Part shown: positions 60,473 to 64,000 of the stretch, piece by piece
Numbering within the stretch: position 1 is the first letter of the stretch
How the letters are laid out: the number at the start of each line of letters is the position of its first letter
Assembly (NCBI RefSeq): GCF_016629525.1
Contig: NZ_AP024269.1
Location: 744,001 to 808,000 of the forward strand
From: Kaistia sp. 32K
GTDB taxonomy: Bacteria; Pseudomonadota; Alphaproteobacteria; Rhizobiales; Kaistiaceae
DNA: 64,000 nt
Direction of reading: 5' to 3'
Position numbers and translations under genes: made by a program
Notes under the pieces: model-generated
Told to the model about the DNA's origin: nothing
The model's input: only the letters and a program-made list of their open reading frames with translations
Database searches by the model: none

Positions 60473-61248
60473 CAGACCCAACCCCCGTCAACGATGAAAT
60501 GCTGCGACGTGCACATCCGGCTATCGTCGGCAGCGAGAAAAAGCGCCATGCGCGCGATGTCGGACGGCTGCACGCGGTCCTGCAGGCACTGGCGATCGGC
60601 GATCTGGCGTTCGCCCTCCGGCGTCAGCCAGAGGCGCACCTGGCGTTCCGTCATGACCCAGCCCGGGATCATGCAGTTGACGCGGATGCGTTCCGGGCCG
60701 AACTCGCGCGCCAGCGCGCGGGTCAGGCCGGTGATGGCAGCCTTCGAAGTCACATAGGCCGGGCAATCGGCGTCGCCCACCATCCAGGTGATCGAGCCGA
60801 AATTGATGATCGAGCCGCCGCCGGCGTCCCGCATCATCGGCCGCACGGCCTGCGCCGCGAAGAACTGGTGGCGCTGGTTGACCGCGACGCGGTCGTCCCA
60901 ATAGGCGACGGTGACGTCCTCGGTGCGGTGGCGATCGTCATTGCCGGCATTGTTGAGCAGGACGCGGATGGCGCCGTGCTTCTGCTCGGTCGCGCGGATG
61001 GCGGCCTGCAGCGCCTCGATGTCGCGCAGGTCGCAGGGGATGAAGTCCGGCGCCCGGTGTCCCTCGGCGCGGATGCTCTCGACCACGGCGCGCGAGGCTT
61101 CCTCCGCCATGTCGACGAAGGTGACGATCGAGCCCTGCGCGCAGAAATGGCGGACCAGGCTTTCGCCGATGCCGCTGCCGCCGCCGGTGATGAAGACGAC
61201 GCGGCCGTCCAGGCTCGGGTAGATCGCGAAGGGGAAGTCGTGTTCCAT
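60472..61248 (-). CDS. SDR-family oxidoreductase of the pentonate operon
   Basis: 258 residues from ATG 61248; the longer frame upstream overlaps the dehydratase gene and is not protein-like. TGGGSGIG cofactor loop, LNNAGND, Ser in NFGSITWM, Tyr/Lys in YVTSKAAI, HFIVDGGWV at the end. The Asp in FVDMAE after the second strand suggests NAD preference. Likely oxidises the aldopentose to its lactone or acid, first step of the route completed by its neighbours. Confidence 0.88.
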   Translation of the reverse strand: MEHDFPFAIYPSLDGRVVFITGGGSGIGESLVRHFCAQGSIVTFVDMAEEASRAVVESIRAEGHRAPDFIPCDLRDIEALQAAIRATEQKHGAIRVLLNNAGNDDRHRTEDVTVAYWDDRVAVNQRHQFFAAQAVRPMMRDAGGGSIINFGSITWMVGDADCPAYVTSKAAITGLTRALAREFGPERIRVNCMIPGWVMTERQVRLWLTPEGERQIADRQCLQDRVQPSDIARMALFLAADDSRMCTSQHFIVDGGWV

Positions 61249-61255
61249 CAGCGCC

Positions 61256-62986
61256 TCAATGGGAATGGCGGGGGATGCCCGCTTCTCGTTTGCCAAGAAG
61301 GAAGTCGAAGTCGCAGCCCTCGTCGGCCTGCAGGACGTGTTCGACGAAGAGTTTCTGGTAGCCGTTGACGCCTTCATGCGTCGGCGGGCTCCATTCGGCG
61401 CGCCGCGCTTCGAGCTCGGCGTCGGAGACGTCGAGATGCAGGCGCCTTCCGGCGACGTCCAGCTCGATCATGTCGCCGTCGCGCACCAGCGCGAGCGGGC
61501 CGCCGGCGGCGGCTTCCGGCGCCGTGTGCAGCACGACGGTGCCATAGGCGGTGCCGCTCATGCGCGCGTCGGAAATCCGCACCATGTCGGTGACGCCCTG
61601 CTGCAGCAGCTTGGCGGGAAGCGGCATGTTGCCGACCTCGGCCATGCCGGGATAGCCCTTCGGGCCGCAGTTCTTCAGCACCATGATGCAGCTGGCATCG
61701 ATATCGAGATCGGGATCGTCGATGCGCTTGTAATAGTGCTCGATGGTCTCGAAGACGACGGCGCGGCCGCGATGCTGCATCAGCGCCTCGGTGGCCGCCG
61801 ACGGCTTGATGACGGCGCCGCCGGGAGCGAGATTGCCGCGCAGCACGGCGATGCCGCCCTGCGGCGTCAGCGGCTCCTCGAAGGAGCGGATGACCTCGCC
61901 ATTATAATTAGGCGCGTCGGCGACGATCTCGCCGATGGTCGGGCCGGCGACGCTCGGCGCGCTGCCATGCAGCAGGCCGTGCTCGTCGAGCACGCGCATG
62001 ACGGCGCGCAGGCCGCCCGCATAATAGAAGTCTTCCATCAGGTAGCGGCCGGACGGCATCAGGTCGACGATGGTCGGCACATCGCGGCCGAACTTGTCCC
62101 AGTCGTCGAGCGACAGGTCGACGCCGAGGCGGCGGGCGACCGCGATCAGGTGAATGACGGCATTGGTCGAGCCGCCGATCGCGCCGTTGACGCGGATGGC
62201 GTTCTCGAACGCCTCGCGCACGAGGATCTTCGACATCTTCACGTCGTCGCGCACCAGCTGCACGATGCGACGGCCGGATTCCTGCGCCAGGATGGCGCGG
62301 CGGGAATCGACGGCGGGGATCGCGGCGTTGTCGGGCATGCCGATCCCGAGCGCTTCGACCATCGACGCCATCGTCGAGGCGGTGCCCATGGTCATGCAGC
62401 TGCCGGCGGAGCGGCTCTGGCCCTGCTCGGCGGCGAGGAAGTCGTCGACCGACATGCGGCCGGCCTTCACGTCCTCATAGAACTTCCAGACATGCGTGCC
62501 CGAACCGATCGCCTTGCCGCGGAAATTGCCGTTCAGCATCGGGCCGCCTGAGACGGCGATGGTCGGCAAATCGCAGCTCGCCGCCCCCATCAGCAGTGCC
62601 GGCGTGGTCTTGTCGCAGCCGACCAGCAGGATGACGCCGTCGATCGGGTTGGAGCGAATCGATTCCTCGACGTCCATCGAGGCGAGGTTGCGGAACAGCA
62701 TGGCCGTCGGGCGCATGTTGCTCTCGCCGAGCGACATCACCGGGAATTCGAGCGGGAAGCCGCCGGCCTCGTAGACGCCGCGCTTCACATGCTCGGCGAT
62801 CGTCCGGAGATGCGCGTTGCAGGGGGTCAGTTCCGACCAGGTGTTGCAGATGCCGATCACCGGCCGGCCGTCGAAGACATCTGGCGGATGTCCTTCGTTC
62901 TTCATCCAGCTCCGGTGCATGAAGGCATTCTTGCCCGCTCCGCCGAACCAGGAGGTGGAGCGATATTTGCGTGGCTCGTCGGCCAT
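61256..62986 (-). CDS. IlvD/Edd-family pentonate dehydratase (L-arabonate dehydratase-like)
   Basis: 576 residues. The opening KYRSTSWFGGAGKNAFMHRS is the signature of the sugar-acid branch, not of dihydroxyacid dehydratase. The three iron-sulfur cysteines are C56 (ELTPCNAH), C124 (VGCDKTTPA) and C197 (AGSCMTMG), three residues earlier than C59/C127/C200 of the Rhizobium leguminosarum enzyme. ISDARMSGTAYG holds the catalytic Ser. It converts a pentonate to the 2-keto-3-deoxy acid using [2Fe-2S] and Mg2+. First gene of the operon, seven bases before the SDR. Confidence 0.92.
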   Translation of the reverse strand: MADEPRKYRSTSWFGGAGKNAFMHRSWMKNEGHPPDVFDGRPVIGICNTWSELTPCNAHLRTIAEHVKRGVYEAGGFPLEFPVMSLGESNMRPTAMLFRNLASMDVEESIRSNPIDGVILLVGCDKTTPALLMGAASCDLPTIAVSGGPMLNGNFRGKAIGSGTHVWKFYEDVKAGRMSVDDFLAAEQGQSRSAGSCMTMGTASTMASMVEALGIGMPDNAAIPAVDSRRAILAQESGRRIVQLVRDDVKMSKILVREAFENAIRVNGAIGGSTNAVIHLIAVARRLGVDLSLDDWDKFGRDVPTIVDLMPSGRYLMEDFYYAGGLRAVMRVLDEHGLLHGSAPSVAGPTIGEIVADAPNYNGEVIRSFEEPLTPQGGIAVLRGNLAPGGAVIKPSAATEALMQHRGRAVVFETIEHYYKRIDDPDLDIDASCIMVLKNCGPKGYPGMAEVGNMPLPAKLLQQGVTDMVRISDARMSGTAYGTVVLHTAPEAAAGGPLALVRDGDMIELDVAGRRLHLDVSDAELEARRAEWSPPTHEGVNGYQKLFVEHVLQADEGCDFDFLLGKREAGIPRHSH

Positions 62987-63002
62987 GGACGCCTCTGGGT
63001 AT

Positions 63003-63019
63003 GTTTCTTATTGAAAAAC
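63003..63019. promoter_or_regulatory. Candidate IclR operator near the dehydratase start
   Basis: GTTTC-TTATTGA-AAAAC, a 17-base imperfect repeat, 17 bases upstream of the dehydratase ATG. Similar in form to 63132-63148 and to 35675-35691. Confidence 0.4.
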
Positions 63020-63131
63020 ACTATTCTGTATTACATGATGGTCGTCTCTTTCCCCGTCCAAGTCAACAGACCGTCTGCACGGATGGAACATGCGGGATTG
63101 CGCTTGGCCGGATAAAATTCGGCTGCTAGAA

Positions 63132-63148
63132 GTTTCGCATTGAAGAAT
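63132..63148. promoter_or_regulatory. Second candidate IclR operator near the regulator start
   Basis: GTTTCGCATTGAAGAAT shares GTTTC-N2-ATTGAARAA with the site at 63003. It lies about 70 bases before the IclR ATG. Weak symmetry. Confidence 0.33.
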
Positions 63149-63216
63149 GATGTTTCTTGTCGCCAAAGAAGTGACCGCGTATCGATGGCGGACACCTCCG
63201 GAAGGATCGACTGCCG

Positions 63217-64000
63217 ATGACCGACGAACGCTACCGGGTGCAGAGCCTCGGCCGTGCCCTCGATTTGCTCGACAAGATCGCCGAAAGCGGCCAGGCCGGC
63301 GCACGGCTGACCGATCTCGCCCGCGATATCGGCCTGTCGAAGCCGGCGGCCTATGCGATTCTCGTCACGCTCAGGGCGCGCGGCATCGTCACCGATATCG
63401 GCGAGGGCATGACGCGGCGCTATCGGCTCGGCCTGTCGCTGCTGCGTCTCGGCGATCTCGCCGTGTCCAATACGGGCCTGGCCGACATCGCGCTGCCGAT
63501 CCTGCGCGACCTGACCCAGATGATCGGCATGACCTCGCGCGTCGCCATGATGGATGACGGTTTCGCCGTGGTGATCGGCCGCGTCGACGCCCCGGGCGCC
63601 ATCCGCTTCAACGCGGCGCTCGGCCGGCGCGAGCGTCCGCACTGCTCCGGTGTCGGCAAGGTCCTGCTGGCGGCAATGCCGCGCGCCAACGCGCTGGAAC
63701 TCGTCGAGCGGGTCGGCCATCCGCCGAGGACGCCGAAGACGCTGAGCACGATCGAGGCGCTGAACGCGGATCTCGACCAGATCGCCGTTCGCCACTATGC
63801 GATCGACGACGAGGAAGACCATGAGGGTATCATCTGCGTCGCCGCCGCCGTGTTCGGGCGGGACGGCCAGACGGTCGGCGCCATCAGCGTGACGACGCTG
63901 AAGCAGCTTCTGCCGCTCGAGGCGGTCGGCTCGATCGCCGGGCCGCTGGTCCAGCACGCCGACCTGATTTCGCGGGCGCTGGGCGGCCCGAGCGCCGCCG
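63217..64000 (+). CDS. IclR-family regulator (cut by right edge)
   Basis: 261 residues are visible and no stop is reached. AAGGA precedes ATG 63217. Winged helix SLGRALDLLDKIAESGQAGARLTDLAR, LSKPAAYAILVTLRARGIVTD, then the effector domain with FNAALGRRERPHCSGVGKVLL and EGIICVAAAVFG. Divergent from the pentonate operon, so it probably controls it. Two similar repeats lie between the starts. Confidence 0.9.
   Translation, partial: MTDERYRVQSLGRALDLLDKIAESGQAGARLTDLARDIGLSKPAAYAILVTLRARGIVTDIGEGMTRRYRLGLSLLRLGDLAVSNTGLADIALPILRDLTQMIGMTSRVAMMDDGFAVVIGRVDAPGAIRFNAALGRRERPHCSGVGKVLLAAMPRANALELVERVGHPPRTPKTLSTIEALNADLDQIAVRHYAIDDEEDHEGIICVAAAVFGRDGQTVGAISVTTLKQLLPLEAVGSIAGPLVQHADLISRALGGPSAA

Noticed and set aside
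61256..62986. Dihydroxyacid dehydratase (ilvD) for branched-chain amino acids
   Set aside because: The N-terminus and SDR/AraD1 neighbours belong to the pentonate branch.
1..64000. Genomic island, prophage or antiphage system
   Set aside because: No integrase, transposase, tRNA junction, phage or defence gene; composition is even apart from intergenic dips.

Overview
The window is high-G+C DNA (roughly two thirds G+C by eye) with tightly packed, often overlapping genes. Protein style, abundant ABC importers, LysR/GntR/IclR regulators and the extragenic repeat type (paired CGTCATCC...GGATGACG and CACCTCTCC...GGAGAGGTG elements) suggest an alphaproteobacterium of the Hyphomicrobiales (a Kaistia-, Bosea- or Labrys-like soil organism). 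The genus cannot be fixed from sequence alone. I see no rRNA, tRNA, transposase, integrase, phage or CRISPR. The content is catabolic: six ABC import systems and eight transcription regulators, each beside small sets of enzymes.

Layout. 1-2.7 kb (minus): polar amino-acid ABC importer (binding protein cut by the left edge), divergent from a GntR/FCD regulator (3.3 kb). A second FCD regulator with two winged-helix domains follows (4.3 kb), then 1 kb without a convincing gene. 6.3-11.3 kb (plus): sugar ABC importer without an ATPase, an SDR dehydrogenase and aldose 1-epimerase. 11.3-15.2 kb: large FAD/4Fe-4S 2-hydroxyacid dehydrogenase (YdiJ type) with a divergent LysR regulator. 15.4-17.8 kb (plus): enamidase-like amidohydrolase and two tandem PF06684 proteins. 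17.8-20.2 kb (minus): class III CoA-transferase and glutaryl-CoA dehydrogenase, with a divergent LysR regulator. 21.3-22.5 kb (minus): MarR regulator and isochorismatase-type amidase. 22.8-29.8 kb (plus): second ATPase-less sugar ABC importer with a TIM-barrel isomerase, Gfo/Idh/MocA oxidoreductase, nucleotide-sugar-type epimerase and SDR, ended by a strong hairpin terminator.

29.8-42.9 kb is the most unusual block: a RidA protein, three paralogous M81 (MlrC-like) metallohydrolases, a fold-type III PLP enzyme, an IclR regulator and a complete oligopeptide importer with fused ATPases. 43-48.4 kb holds a second fold-type III PLP enzyme, a tandem pair of homologous small Cys-containing proteins (ATC-hydrolase-like), a NagA-like amidohydrolase, an SDR and an AraR-like GntR/LacI chimeric regulator. 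48.4-49.5 kb is a seven-element tandem array of two extragenic repeats. 49.5-54.9 kb (minus): a second peptide importer. 55.4-59.3 kb (minus): a PotABCD-type importer. 59.4-63 kb (minus): an oxidative pentonate pathway (IlvD/Edd dehydratase, SDR, AraD1-like protein), with a divergent IclR regulator cut by the right edge.

How the parts may work together (inference). A 17-base inverted repeat of the form NTTCCAT-N3-RTGGRAY occurs on both sides of the IclR/M81 divergent region and again, as a perfect palindrome, upstream of the second peptide importer 22 kb away. This suggests one IclR regulon uniting M81 hydrolases, PLP enzyme and peptide uptake, perhaps for small modified or D-amino-acid-containing peptides. 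The enamidase, PF06684 pair, amidase/MarR pair and glutaryl-CoA genes could together open a reduced N-heterocycle and feed the C5 product into glutaryl-CoA oxidation. Both ideas are hypotheses from motifs and gene neighbourhood only.
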